Assembly: GCA_947627875.1 (NCBI GenBank)
Contig: CANQXS010000011.1
Coordinates: 1-64,000 of the forward strand
DNA length: 64,000 nt
Direction: 5' to 3'
From: an uncultured Clostridia bacterium
GTDB lineage: Bacteria > Bacillota > Clostridia > Oscillospirales > Ruminococcaceae
A program made the translations under genes and the position numbers. Shown here in pieces: positions 43,701-53,578 of this stretch. Position 1 is the stretch's first letter. Every line of letters starts with the position of its first letter. The notes below the pieces were generated by a model. It was not told the origin of the DNA. It did no database searches and saw only the letters and a list, made by a program, of their open reading frames with translations.

Positions 43701-45953
43701 ATGATCTGTTCAAGATGCAAAAAAAGGCAAGCCGTCGTATTCATAACGACTATGAACGGCAATGAAAAGAAAAACGAAGGTCTATGCCTGATATGCGCGC
43801 GTCAGCTCGGAATTTCTCAGGTCGACGACTATATGAAGCAGATGGGCATTACCGACGAGGACTTAGAGGCTCTTTCTGAGCAGCTCGCCCCCGACGGGGA
43901 TTCCTTTGAGCCGGGCGGCTCGAACACTATGCCCAACTTCATCTCGAATATGCTCAACAAGATGAACGGCGCGCCGAAGCCCGAGGGCGGAGACCCTCAG
44001 CAAACAAAAGGACGCGAAAAAGGCAAAAAGCAGGAGCGCGAGCTCAGGTTTCTTTCGACATATTGCACCGACCTCAACGCGCGGGCAGCTGAGGGCAAGT
44101 TAGACAGAATAGTCGGGCGCGAGCGGGAGATAGGCAGAGTTATCCAGATCCTCTCGCGCCGCCAGAAAAACAACCCCTGCCTTATCGGCGAGCCGGGCGT
44201 CGGCAAAACCGCGATAGCCGAGGGAATAGCCCAGAAGATAGTCTCGGGCGACGTCCCTCACAGCATAAAAAACAAGAGGATATTCCTTCTCGACCTCACT
44301 GCGCTCGTCGCGGGAACTCAGTTCCGCGGGCAGTTTGAGAGCCGAATAAAGGGGCTTATAGAGGAGGTAAAGCGCGAGGGCAACGTTATCCTCTTTATCG
44401 ACGAAGTCCATTCCCTTGTCGGGACCGGCGACAGCGAAGGCTCGATGAACGCCGCGAACATCTTAAAGCCGGCTCTTTCGAGGGGCGAGGTCCAGGTCAT
44501 CGGCGCTACGACCTTCAAGGAATACCGCAAGTATATCGAGAAGGATTCCGCGCTCGAACGCCGCTTCCAGCCCGTCACCGTCACCGAGCCCACTGTCGAA
44601 GACACCGTTCAGGTGCTTATGGGCATACGCAAATACTACGAGGATTACCACCATGTAAAGATATCCGACGCCGCGCTTAGAATGTGCGCGGTCCTCTCGG
44701 AGAGATATATAAACGACCGCTTTCTGCCCGACAAGGCGATAGACCTTCTTGACGAAGCCTGTGCGAGCGCTTCTATCCGCAGCCCCGAAATAGGGGAATA
44801 CGCCGAGCTCACCGACGAGATAGACCGCCGCGAAAAGGAGATAGCCGAGAGCGAAAACGCCGAGAGCCCCGATTACGAAGCCATTGCCAACGAGCGGGCA
44901 GAGGTCTCGAGGCTGAGGCAGCGCGCCGACGAGCTCGAGCCGATAGCAAATTCGGTCACAGTAAACGAAGACGACCTCTCGAAGGTAATAGAGCTTTGGA
45001 CGGGTATCCCCGCGAATAAAATAGTCGAATCGGAATACGAGAAGATTCGCGGGCTCCACGACGCCCTTTCAAAGCGCATAGTCGGTCAGCCCGAGGCGGT
45101 AGACCTTGTTTGCGCCGCGATAAAGCGCTCAAGAGTACAGCTCACCGAGCGCAAGCGTCCGGCTTCGTTCATATTCGTCGGACCTACGGGCGTAGGAAAG
45201 ACCGAGCTTGCAAAAACGCTTGCCGCCGAGCTCTTCGACGCCACCGAGCCGCTTGTGAGGATAGACATGTCGGAATATATGGAGAAGCACACCGTTTCGA
45301 GGCTCATAGGCTCGCCTCCGGGATATGTCGGCTACGACGAAGCGGGTCAGCTCACCGAGAAGATACGCCGCAGACCTTATTCCGTCGTCTTGTTCGACGA
45401 GATAGAAAAGGCTCACCCCGACGTTATGAACATTCTGCTTCAAATCCTCGACGAAGGGCATATTAACGACGCCCAGGGCAGGAACGTTTCCTTTGAAAAT
45501 ACCGTCATAATTATGACGTCAAACGCCGGCTCAACCGATAAATCCTTCGGAATAGGCTTCGAGAAGACCGCCGCTCAGGTCTCGCGCGACCGTGCGATAA
45601 AAGGACTGCGCGAATTCTTAAGACCGGAATTTATCAGCCGCGTCGACGAGATAGTGGTCTTCAACCCGCTCACCAAGGACAACTACGCCGACATCGCCCA
45701 CATAATGCTCGGCGAAATGGTCGCCCCGCTCTCCGAGAAGCTTATAATGTTCACCTTTGACCGCGCGGCGGAGCTCGCCATCGCCGATATGGCCTACGAC
45801 GAGAAATACGGTGCGCGCGACATACGCAGGGTTCTGCAAAAAGAGGTCGAGGATAAGATCGCGACGATGATAGTTGACAGCGGGATAATAAAGCTCCGCA
45901 CGATAAATGTCACCGCCGAGGACGGCAAGATAAAGGTCGAGGGGCTTAAGTGA
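43701..45953 (+). CDS. Clp ATPase with N-terminal zinc finger (ClpE-like)
   Basis: A 750-residue Hsp100 ATPase. The N-terminal 30 residues form a CxxC...CxxC zinc finger (CSRC and CLIC), followed by a linker and two AAA+ modules (Walker [10 protein letters not shown] and GPTGVGKTE). A coiled-coil M region (about 365-415) lies between them, and the C-terminal D2-small domain is intact. The Clp-N repeats of ClpC are absent, so ClpE is the best fit. It would unfold substrates for ClpP, often in heat or redox stress. ATG 43701 fits AGGAGG better than ATG 43695. Confidence 0.85.
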   Translation: MICSRCKKRQAVVFITTMNGNEKKNEGLCLICARQLGISQVDDYMKQMGITDEDLEALSEQLAPDGDSFEPGGSNTMPNFISNMLNKMNGAPKPEGGDPQQTKGREKGKKQERELRFLSTYCTDLNARAAEGKLDRIVGREREIGRVIQILSRRQKNNPCLIGEPGVGKTAIAEGIAQKIVSGDVPHSIKNKRIFLLDLTALVAGTQFRGQFESRIKGLIEEVKREGNVILFIDEVHSLVGTGDSEGSMNAANILKPALSRGEVQVIGATTFKEYRKYIEKDSALERRFQPVTVTEPTVEDTVQVLMGIRKYYEDYHHVKISDAALRMCAVLSERYINDRFLPDKAIDLLDEACASASIRSPEIGEYAELTDEIDRREKEIAESENAESPDYEAIANERAEVSRLRQRADELEPIANSVTVNEDDLSKVIELWTGIPANKIVESEYEKIRGLHDALSKRIVGQPEAVDLVCAAIKRSRVQLTERKRPASFIFVGPTGVGKTELAKTLAAELFDATEPLVRIDMSEYMEKHTVSRLIGSPPGYVGYDEAGQLTEKIRRRPYSVVLFDEIEKAHPDVMNILLQILDEGHINDAQGRNVSFENTVIIMTSNAGSTDKSFGIGFEKTAAQVSRDRAIKGLREFLRPEFISRVDEIVVFNPLTKDNYADIAHIMLGEMVAPLSEKLIMFTFDRAAELAIADMAYDEKYGARDIRRVLQKEVEDKIATMIVDSGIIKLRTINVTAEDGKIKVEGLK

Positions 45954-46006
45954 CCGCTCAGACTTGCGGCTAATTGTAAACTTTCTGTTAATTTTTTGAG
46001 CCGAGG

Positions 46007-46035
46007 TTGCAATTTTACACCGAATGTGCTATATT
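46007..46035 (+). promoter_or_regulatory. Sigma-A promoter of rplU-prp-rpmA
   Basis: TTGCAA, 17 bases, TATATT. Confidence 0.75.
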
Positions 46036-46041
46036 GTTTAA

Positions 46042-46123
46042 GCCGCTTGTCAACGGCTCAAGAGGGCGTATTATGCCCCGCCGCATATCAGCGAGTTTTA
46101 TAGAAAAGGCAGGTGCCGCTATA
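46042..46123 (+). promoter_or_regulatory. Probable L21 leader (ribosomal protein autoregulatory RNA)
   Basis: The 80-base leader before rplU contains AGCCG/CGGCT and GGGC/GCCC hairpins in a row, the size and place of the L21 leader motif known in Firmicutes. A covariance-model search is needed to confirm it. Confidence 0.5.
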
Positions 46124-46435
46124 ATGTATGCAGTGATCGAAACCGGCGGAAAGCAGTATCAGGTTCGCGAAGGCGATATCGTCTTTGTTGAGAAGCTTCC
46201 CGTTGAGGCTGATGAAACCGTTTCTTTCGACAAGGTAATAGCCGTTTCCGACGGCGAAAGCGTCAACGTTGGCGCTCCCTATGTCGCAGGCGCCGTTGTT
46301 GAGGCAAAGGTCCTCAAAAACGGAAAGGCAAAGAAGATAACCGTTTTCACCTACAAGCCCAAGAAGGGTTCCGCCCGCAAGATGGGTCACAGACAGCCCT
46401 ATACGCAGGTAAGAATCGAATCCATAAAGGCGTAA
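46124..46435 (+). CDS. rplU: 50S ribosomal protein L21
   Basis: A 103-residue L21 with [18 protein letters not shown] and the C-terminal [15 protein letters not shown] signature. First gene of the conserved rplU-prp-rpmA operon. The ATG at 46124 gives the standard N-terminus; upstream in-frame codons belong to the leader. Confidence 0.97.
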   Translation: MYAVIETGGKQYQVREGDIVFVEKLPVEADETVSFDKVIAVSDGESVNVGAPYVAGAVVEAKVLKNGKAKKITVFTYKPKKGSARKMGHRQPYTQVRIESIKA

Positions 46436-46740
46436 TGATAAACGCTGAATTCAGAAGGTCCGGCGGAAGGCTTTGCGGCTTTTCGGTAAGCGGACATTCG
46501 GGGTATGCAAGCGCCGGCAGCGATATAGTCTGCGCAAGCGTTTCCTCCGCGGTAATGCTCGCCTGCAATCTGGCGACGGATATTTTTAAGCTCGACGCCG
46601 ACGTAAGCGTTGGCGCAAACGAAATATCCCTAAGCCTTAAAAGCGGCGATTCCGGCGTGATAGAAGGCTTATACGAGCATCTTAAAGCGCTCGGAGAGGA
46701 ATATCCCGAAAACATTTCAGTAAAAATTTCGGAGGTGTGA
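46435..46740 (+). CDS. prp: Ribosomal-processing cysteine protease Prp
   Basis: A 101-residue protease with the catalytic His in GFSVSGHSGYA and Cys in SDIVCASVSSA. It removes the N-terminal extension of L27 before ribosome assembly. The start overlaps the rplU stop (TAATG). The L27 next door carries the expected cleavage segment. Confidence 0.96.
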   Translation: MINAEFRRSGGRLCGFSVSGHSGYASAGSDIVCASVSSAVMLACNLATDIFKLDADVSVGANEISLSLKSGDSGVIEGLYEHLKALGEEYPENISVKISEV

Positions 46741-46743
46741 TAC

Positions 46744-47025
46744 ATGTTAAGAATCAGTATGCAGTTCTTCGCCCATAAAAAGGGCGTCAGCTCCACCAAG
46801 AACGGGCGCGAGTCGGAATCCAAGCGTCTCGGTGCCAAGAGAGCAGACGGTCAGGCGGTCCTCGCCGGCAACATTCTCTACCGTCAGCGCGGCACTCATA
46901 TTCACCCCGGCGTAAACGTCGGCATCGGTTCCGACGATACGCTTTACGCCAAGGTCGACGGCGTTGTTCGTTTTGAAAAGCTCGGTCGCGACCGCAAAAA
47001 GGTCAGCGTTTACCCCGCAGAGTAA
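46744..47025 (+). CDS. rpmA: 50S ribosomal protein L27 with cleavable N-terminal extension
   Basis: A 93-residue L27. The N-terminus [14 protein letters not shown] includes the QFF-A processing site cut by Prp to expose the mature AHKKG end that reaches the peptidyl transferase centre. The body ([27 protein letters not shown]) is standard. This arrangement is characteristic of Firmicutes and relatives. Confidence 0.97.
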   Translation: MLRISMQFFAHKKGVSSTKNGRESESKRLGAKRADGQAVLAGNILYRQRGTHIHPGVNVGIGSDDTLYAKVDGVVRFEKLGRDRKKVSVYPAE

Positions 47026-47034
47026 AAGACATAA

Positions 47035-47063
47035 ATCCCGGGTCATTTCGGCTCGGGATTTTG
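47035..47063 (+). terminator. Terminator after rpmA
   Basis: ATCCCG and CGGGAT arms followed by TTTGATT. Confidence 0.65.
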
Positions 47064-48954
<1,891 letters not shown>

Positions 48955-48956
48955 CG

Positions 48957-49343
48957 ATGACAAATCGGGAAGCAAACCAATACGGCACCGCCGCGCTTGC
49001 CTTTTTGGGCGACGCCGTTTACGAGCAGTTCGTCAGGGAGATGATCGTCTGCCGCGCGAATATGCCGGCGGCGAAGCTCCATAACGAGGCGGTAAAATAC
49101 GTCTGCTGCGAATATCAGTCGGCAGCCGCCGAAAGGATATTCGACCGACTTTCGGAGGACGAACAGGCGGTCTATAAGCGGGGCAGGAACGCCGACGGGA
49201 TAACCCCGCCGAAGCATTCCACCGTTATCGACTACCGCCGCGCTACGGGGCTCGAATGTCTTTTCGGGTATCTTTATCTTATCGGAGAGAGCGCCCGCCT
49301 GCGCGAGATATTCGGAATGATAACTGAGGAGCAGGAAAAATAG
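48957..49343 (+). CDS. mrnC: Mini-ribonuclease III
   Basis: A 128-residue RNase III catalytic domain without a dsRNA-binding domain: LAFLGDAVYEQFVRE with catalytic Asp, KYVCCEYQSAAAE and the second acidic region ATGLECLFGYLYL. It processes 23S rRNA precursors. Two bases after obg. Confidence 0.93.
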   Translation: MTNREANQYGTAALAFLGDAVYEQFVREMIVCRANMPAAKLHNEAVKYVCCEYQSAAAERIFDRLSEDEQAVYKRGRNADGITPPKHSTVIDYRRATGLECLFGYLYLIGESARLREIFGMITEEQEK

Positions 49344-49398
49344 GAAGTGAATCTCGGAGAGGCGGCATTAAGCCCACGAAAACACTTTTTGGGAATTC

Positions 49399-50373
49399 TT
49401 ATCGCCTAAAAGCAATGCGCTCAACTTTTTCAATCTGTAAGTTTGTCAATGATCTTGTACAGTAAAAGAATTCAGTCGGAGAGAGAAAGAGCAAGGGACG
49501 CATAGGCCGATTATTGGATCTTGTTTGGTGCGCAGCGAGCTGCGCACCAAAATCGGCAAGAGAATAAAATCTATGCGTGTCATAAAAGCGCTTTTGATCC
49601 TCTCTGTGGCTTCTCTCAACCTTGCCGTTGTGCCGCGGAGTGTAAGGACGAATAAGCTTGTGCCTTATTCCGAGCTTCTTCGCAGTAAGCTCAAATCTTG
49701 TCGGTAAGTCGCGTTTGCTGTTTGAAAATTTATTCGTAAACTCAAAGCCGTTGTCGGTCTGAACGCATTCTACCGTCACGCCCTTTCTCTTGAACCACTT
49801 GTAGACCTTCTCCAGAAAATCAGCCGATGAATATGTACTCTGTTCCGCATAAGCGCCTAAATATCTAAGTCTTGTGTATTCGTCAATCGCTGTGAACTGA
49901 TACAGCCTTTCTTCGGGATTTGCAAGACACTTCAGAGGAACCACCTTGACGTCTATCTGAACACGCTCTCCGGGGTGTGTCATCTGCTCGTAAGGCTTTG
50001 ATTTTCGCTTTTGCTTAGGCTTTGGACCTTCAATCATTCCAAACTTTCGCATAACTCTGTAGAGACTCTCGGGACGGCGAGTGTAGCCTTTCTTTTTGAG
50101 TCTGTGCCAAAGCTCGGTAAGGCCTAAATCGGGGCTTCTGCGATGATAGCGCTTAATTAGAGCTATTTCTTCGGGAGTATGCTCGTTGGGGTGATGATGA
50201 GGTCTGCGGGACTGATTTACCAATGACGATTCCGTTCCGTCCCAGCGCGATTTCCAAAAGTAGATATATGACCGTGCCCTATTGTATTTCCTGCTTGCGC
50301 GTGATACTCCGTATTTCTCTGCATATTTCATCAGGGATTGACGATACCTTGCCTCTTGTGTTATACTGTTCAT
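49399..50373 (-). CDS. IS481-like transposase, copy 1 (3' end shifted into flanking DNA)
   Basis: A 324-residue transposase: N-terminal helix-turn-helix region (KYGVSRASRKYNRARSYIYFW) and a DDE integrase core with Asp in VQIDVKV, Asp in VQTDNGFEF and Glu in HNGKVERSHRE. Compared with copy 2 at 57.4 kb it has a 5-base deletion near the end (TTCTTTTACTG versus TTCTTTTCTTTCACTG). This removes the natural stop and adds about 20 residues encoded outside the element (to 49399). The catalytic core is intact. The shared AATTC and flanks make the two copies otherwise near-identical. Confidence 0.88.
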   Translation of the reverse strand: MNSITQEARYRQSLMKYAEKYGVSRASRKYNRARSYIYFWKSRWDGTESSLVNQSRRPHHHPNEHTPEEIALIKRYHRRSPDLGLTELWHRLKKKGYTRRPESLYRVMRKFGMIEGPKPKQKRKSKPYEQMTHPGERVQIDVKVVPLKCLANPEERLYQFTAIDEYTRLRYLGAYAEQSTYSSADFLEKVYKWFKRKGVTVECVQTDNGFEFTNKFSNSKRDLPTRFELTAKKLGIRHKLIRPYTPRHNGKVERSHREDQKRFYDTHRFYSLADFGAQLAAHQTRSNNRPMRPLLFLSPTEFFYCTRSLTNLQIEKVERIAFRR

Positions 50374-50486
50374 GAAGAATGTGCTTCCTTTCTGCGGTAG
50401 TGATTTGTGGGCAATCTTATCTTACCACACTTGGGCACATTCTTCTTTTTTTATTTTCTTTGTACAAGATGTATTGTACTCTAACA
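49436..50486 (-). mobile_element. IS481-like insertion sequence, copy 1
   Basis: About 1051 bases bounded by imperfect inverted ends of about 26 bases (TGTTAGAGTACAATACATC at the transposase 5' side, TGTAAGTTTGTCAATGATG at the other), both ending in TTGTACA inward. It lies in minus orientation, inverted relative to copy 2. Its immediate flanks do not repeat each other. Confidence 0.8.
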
Positions 50487-50516
50487 CAAAAGTTATCGCG
50501 CCGACCGTTTTCCTTC

Positions 50517-50545
50517 TTGACAACTCCCTCGGATTGGTCTAATAT
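50517..50545 (+). promoter_or_regulatory. Sigma-A promoter of the amidohydrolase gene
   Basis: TTGACA, 17 bases, TAATAT, 31 bases outside the IS end. Confidence 0.8.
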
Positions 50546-50573
50546 AGATAAAGCTTTGAAAGAGGAGATACTT

Positions 50574-51374
50574 ATGCAACCCATTATTGACTGTCACTGC
50601 CACATATACCCCGATAAGATTGCCGCAAAGGCGACCGAGAGCATCGGGAAATTCTACGACCTGCCTATGGCATACGGAGGCACCGCCGCCGAAATGCTCG
50701 AAAAGAGCCGCGAAGCCGGAATAACCCACAGCGTGGTCTTCTCCGTCGCGACAAAGCCCGCTCAGGTAGCGAGCATCAACGCCTTTATCGCCGACGAGGT
50801 GAAAAGGTTCCCGAACCTTGTCGGTCTCGGAGCCGTCCACCCCGAAAGCGCCGACCAGAAAGCCGACATCGACAGCATCGTCGCCCTCGGGCTCAAAGGG
50901 GTAAAGCTCCACCCCGATTTTCAGGGCTTCCCGATCGACGACCCCCGCTGCCTCGAAATTTACGAGCTCTGCCGCGAGCGCGGGCTTATCGTGCTCATAC
51001 ATATGGGCGACCTGCGCTACGATTATTCGCGCCCCGAGCGCCTGATACCGGTTCTGAAGCAATTCGACGGGCTTAAGGTCATCGGCGCTCACTTCGGCGG
51101 CTGGAGCCTCTGGAAAAAGGCTCAGGAGCAGCTCTGCGGCTTTAAGAATTTCAGGGTCGACTGCTCGAGCTCGCTCGCGTTTATGCCCCCCGAAGACGTC
51201 GTCGGGATAATCCGCGAATACGGCGCCGAGCGCGTACTCTTCGGGACCGACTACCCGATGTGGGACTTCAGGAAGGAGCTTGAGCGCTTCCATGCCCTCG
51301 GTCTGACCGATGAGGAAAACCAACTTATCCTATATAAAAATTCTGCGGAGCTTTTTGGCATAGATATTGCATAA
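50574..51374 (+). CDS. Amidohydrolase-family metal-dependent hydrolase
   Basis: A 266-residue amidohydrolase (PF04909 type) with the metal-binding DCHCHIYPD at the N-terminus, GVKLHPDFQG, IHMGD, GAHFGG and the late Asp in FGTDYPMWD. The set of His and Asp residues for a mononuclear or binuclear metal site is complete. Relatives include decarboxylases and lactonases, so the substrate is open. The ATG at 50574 follows AGAGGAGA; upstream codons in frame belong to the IS flank. Confidence 0.85.
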   Translation: MQPIIDCHCHIYPDKIAAKATESIGKFYDLPMAYGGTAAEMLEKSREAGITHSVVFSVATKPAQVASINAFIADEVKRFPNLVGLGAVHPESADQKADIDSIVALGLKGVKLHPDFQGFPIDDPRCLEIYELCRERGLIVLIHMGDLRYDYSRPERLIPVLKQFDGLKVIGAHFGGWSLWKKAQEQLCGFKNFRVDCSSSLAFMPPEDVVGIIREYGAERVLFGTDYPMWDFRKELERFHALGLTDEENQLILYKNSAELFGIDIA

Positions 51375-51429
51375 TCAAGGCTTAAGCAGTGCATAATACT
51401 GACATCTCAATGAAAAGGAAGTGTCAGTT

Positions 51430-51891
51430 ATGACTCTAACGCCAAAGGAAACCTCGCTGCTCAAGGACCTCAAAGGGCAGGAAAAGCTCTGCTGGGAGAA
51501 GTATGACAAATACAGCTGCGACGCCTGCTCCGACGAGCTGAAAAACCTGTTCGGTGAGATGGCTCAGACCGAAAGGCAGCACTACGACTCGATCAATCAG
51601 ATGCTTTCGGGAACGATCCCTCAGATGCCCACCGGCTTGCAGAACGAAAACAACAAGTGGTGCAAGAAGGTTCAGTATGCCGACGAGCAGTCGCGGGATA
51701 TCGACAAATTCCTCTGCACCGATATGCTCGCCTCGGAAAAACACGCCTCTTCGCTTTACGACGTGAGCGTGTTCGAGTTCACCGACCCCGCCGCAAGAAA
51801 GGCTCTGAACCACATTCAGGCTGAGGAGCAGCAGCACGGCGAAAAGCTCTGGGCGTATATGTCGCAGAACGGGATGTATCCCAACGAATGA
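51430..51891 (+). CDS. Coat F-type spore coat/ferritin-like protein
   Basis: A 153-residue helical protein with paired ExxH-like motifs (QTERQHYDSI and AEEQQHGEKLW) in a four-helix bundle, typical of the Coat F family found in spore coats. ATG 51430 follows AAGGAAG. No sigma-A promoter is obvious; GCATAATACT about 40 bases upstream could be a sporulation -10. A role in the spore coat is inferred from the family. Confidence 0.75.
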   Translation: MTLTPKETSLLKDLKGQEKLCWEKYDKYSCDACSDELKNLFGEMAQTERQHYDSINQMLSGTIPQMPTGLQNENNKWCKKVQYADEQSRDIDKFLCTDMLASEKHASSLYDVSVFEFTDPAARKALNHIQAEEQQHGEKLWAYMSQNGMYPNE

Positions 51892-51958
51892 CCAAGCCTT
51901 TTCCCCATTGACATAACACTTCTTATGCCCCCGCTCCGGCGGGGGTACATATTTTCCG

Positions 51959-51987
51959 TTGACTGCACCTCAAAAAAGTGTTATAAT
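51959..51987 (+). promoter_or_regulatory. Sigma-A promoter of the Rrf2-family gene
   Basis: TTGACT, 17 bases, TATAAT. Confidence 0.8.
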
Positions 51988-52008
51988 TCGGTAAAAGGGG
52001 GTGCCGAA

Positions 52009-52419
52009 TTGAAAATAACTTCAAGATTCACCGTTGCGGTGCATACGCTCCTCGCGATCTACACCTTTCAGGGAGAGCACAAGCTCACCTCTGACTTCAT
52101 CGCCTCGAGTACGGGCGTGAACCCCGTTATCGTGCGCAGAACGCTCCAAAGCCTCAAAGCTGCGGGGCTTGTAGACGTAAAAGCCGGAACCGGCGGAGCC
52201 GTACCCGTCAAGAAGGCGTCGGAGGTCACGCTGTATGACATCTATTCCGCTGTCGATTGCGTCGACGGGAACCTCTTTAACTTCCACGACAGCCCCAACC
52301 CCGACTGCCCTGTCGGCAGGAGCATTCACCGAGTCCTTGACCCGCGCCTTCAAAAGGCTCAGGAGGCTATGGAAAACGAGCTGAAAAGCGTCACTTTGGC
52401 TGAGCTCAGGATCGAATAG
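52009..52419 (+). CDS. Rrf2-family transcriptional regulator
   Basis: A 136-residue winged-helix regulator: SRFTVAVHTLLAIYTF at the N-terminus and the recognition helix NPVIVRRTLQSLKAAGLV, in the Rrf2 pattern. The three clustered cysteines of IscR/NsrR are absent; one Cys is in VDCVDGN and another in PDCPVGR, close to positions used by YwnA/CymR-like members. The TTG start follows GGGGGTG. It probably controls the cupin gene after it, whose promoter carries two inverted repeats. Confidence 0.88.
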   Translation: MKITSRFTVAVHTLLAIYTFQGEHKLTSDFIASSTGVNPVIVRRTLQSLKAAGLVDVKAGTGGAVPVKKASEVTLYDIYSAVDCVDGNLFNFHDSPNPDCPVGRSIHRVLDPRLQKAQEAMENELKSVTLAELRIE

Positions 52420-52429
52420 CGCGCTCGGA

Positions 52430-52511
52430 GGGCGGAGCCCGTCCCGCTTCGCGGGACGTCCGGCAGCGCAGCTGCCGGACCGCCGGTCGAAGACCGGCGG
52501 GGGCTCCGCCC
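52430..52511 (+). repeat. Perfect cloverleaf of stacked palindromes
   Basis: An 11-base closing stem (52430-52440 with 52501-52511, GGGCGGAGCCC/GGGCTCCGCCC) encloses three perfect hairpins without spacers: GTCCCGC-ttc-GCGGGAC (52441-52457), GTCCGGCAG-cgcag-CTGCCGGAC (52458-52480) and CGCCGGTC-gaa-GACCGGCG (52481-52499). Only one base is unpaired at the junction. There is no T run after it. It lies between the Rrf2 gene and the cupin promoter. Confidence 0.85.
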
Positions 52512-52546
52512 GAAGGCATTTGCAGCGCCTCTGCCGAAAAAAATTC

Positions 52547-52610
52547 GCTGTAACTATTGACATTACAGCAGCGCCGTGCTATAATATTGTTGTAATCGAA
52601 ACGGTTACAA
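52547..52610 (+). promoter_or_regulatory. Cupin promoter with two inverted-repeat operators
   Basis: TTGACA (52557-52562), 17 bases, TATAAT (52580-52585). An inverted repeat GCTGTAA/TTACAGC (52547-52569) covers the -35 and a second one, TTGTAA/TTACAA (52590-52610), covers the start of transcription. These are likely operator sites, possibly for the Rrf2 protein encoded just upstream. Confidence 0.7.
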
Positions 52611-52632
52611 TAATTTTACGGAGGTAAATGCT

Positions 52633-52983
52633 ATGGCAAACTATCAGAAATTAAACGTCACCGGAACCGAGCGCGTCGAGCTCCACGATAAAATCGGGCT
52701 CACCGGCGCCGAGATAAGCGTAAACGTGCTCCCCGCGGGAGCCTGCGTGCCTTTTGTTCACGCACATAAGCAAAACGAAGAGATCTATATCGTCCTCGAG
52801 GGCAGCGGAAAAATGGTCCTCGACGGCGAGAGCGTAGAGCTTTCGGCTAACGATTACCTCAGAGTCAGCCCCGCCGCAAAGAGGCAGATCTTCGCCGCCC
52901 AAGACAGCGCGATAAAATACGTCTGCATTCAGGTCAAGGAAAATTCCCTCGAGAATTACACCGCGACCGACGGAATTATGTAA
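52633..52983 (+). CDS. Small cupin-domain protein
   Basis: A 116-residue single cupin: PFVHAHKQNEEIYIVLEGSG as the first metal motif and a second strand (DYLRVSPAAKRQIFAA) in which the His is lost. It resembles small sensor or stress cupins of anaerobes. Its promoter is overlapped by two inverted repeats and it follows an Rrf2 regulator, so inducible expression is likely. Reaction unknown. Confidence 0.75.
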   Translation: MANYQKLNVTGTERVELHDKIGLTGAEISVNVLPAGACVPFVHAHKQNEEIYIVLEGSGKMVLDGESVELSANDYLRVSPAAKRQIFAAQDSAIKYVCIQVKENSLENYTATDGIM

Positions 52984-52996
52984 ATTTCCCCTCCCC

Positions 52997-53034
52997 GCTC
53001 AGAATTGTGCATCGTGCAGTTCTGAGCGATTTTT
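52997..53034 (+). terminator. Terminator after the cupin gene
   Basis: GCTCAGAA and TTCTGAGC arms with an inner TTGTGC/GCAG pairing, followed by GATTTTTTA. Confidence 0.8.
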
Positions 53035-53103
53035 TATGCCCTTTTGACGTTGTTCGCACCGAGAAAAATAACTATATGTCAATAATATATCACAATTTGC
53101 CTA

Positions 53104-53160
53104 TTGACATTTGTCTCAAGATGAATATAATAATATATGAACAGTTATTCATATGTTCAT
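53104..53160 (+). promoter_or_regulatory. Metal-operon promoter with ArsR-type operator
   Basis: TTGACA, 16 bases, TATAAT (53126-53131), followed by ATGAACA-10 bases-TGTTCAT (53137-53160), the spaced inverted repeat expected for an ArsR/SmtB-family repressor just ahead of its own gene. Confidence 0.75.
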
Positions 53161-53177
53161 TATGAGGAGGAGATATT

Positions 53178-53558
53178 ATGAACGAAGACAAAGAGCTTCA
53201 GTGCGCCGAATGCCCCCACCACATCGAATGCGGCGGCAAGAACATTGAGCTCGTAAAGCGCCTTGCCGACAAGATGATAACCGAGGAGGAGGCATATTTT
53301 GTCAGCGAGCTTTTCAAGGCTCTTTCTGATATGACCCGCGTGAGGATCCTTTTCTGCCTTCTGGGCGGAGAAATGTGCGTCTGCGACATACAGGAGCTCG
53401 TCGGCGTGAGCCAGTCCGCAGTCTCGCATCAGCTCCGCACACTAAAGCAGGCGGGGCTCGTGAAATACCGCCGCGAGGGGAAGTCGCTCTACTACTCCAT
53501 CGCCGACGGTCACGTCTCAACGATGCTCGCGACCGGTCTTGAGCACATCTCGGAATGA
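53178..53558 (+). CDS. ArsR/SmtB-family metal-responsive repressor (CadC/CmtR-like)
   Basis: A 126-residue winged-helix repressor. The N-terminus is Cys/His rich (CAECPHHIECGG), helix alpha-3 has the metal motif MCVCDIQELVG, and the recognition helix is SQSAVSHQLRTLKQAGLV. This pattern of N-terminal thiols plus CVCD resembles CadC, which senses Cd, Pb or Zn. It probably releases the operator at 53137-53160 when metal binds and controls the P-type ATPase that follows. Confidence 0.9.
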   Translation: MNEDKELQCAECPHHIECGGKNIELVKRLADKMITEEEAYFVSELFKALSDMTRVRILFCLLGGEMCVCDIQELVGVSQSAVSHQLRTLKQAGLVKYRREGKSLYYSIADGHVSTMLATGLEHISE

Positions 53559-53578
53559 TTCGAAAGAGAGGGTTTTAT

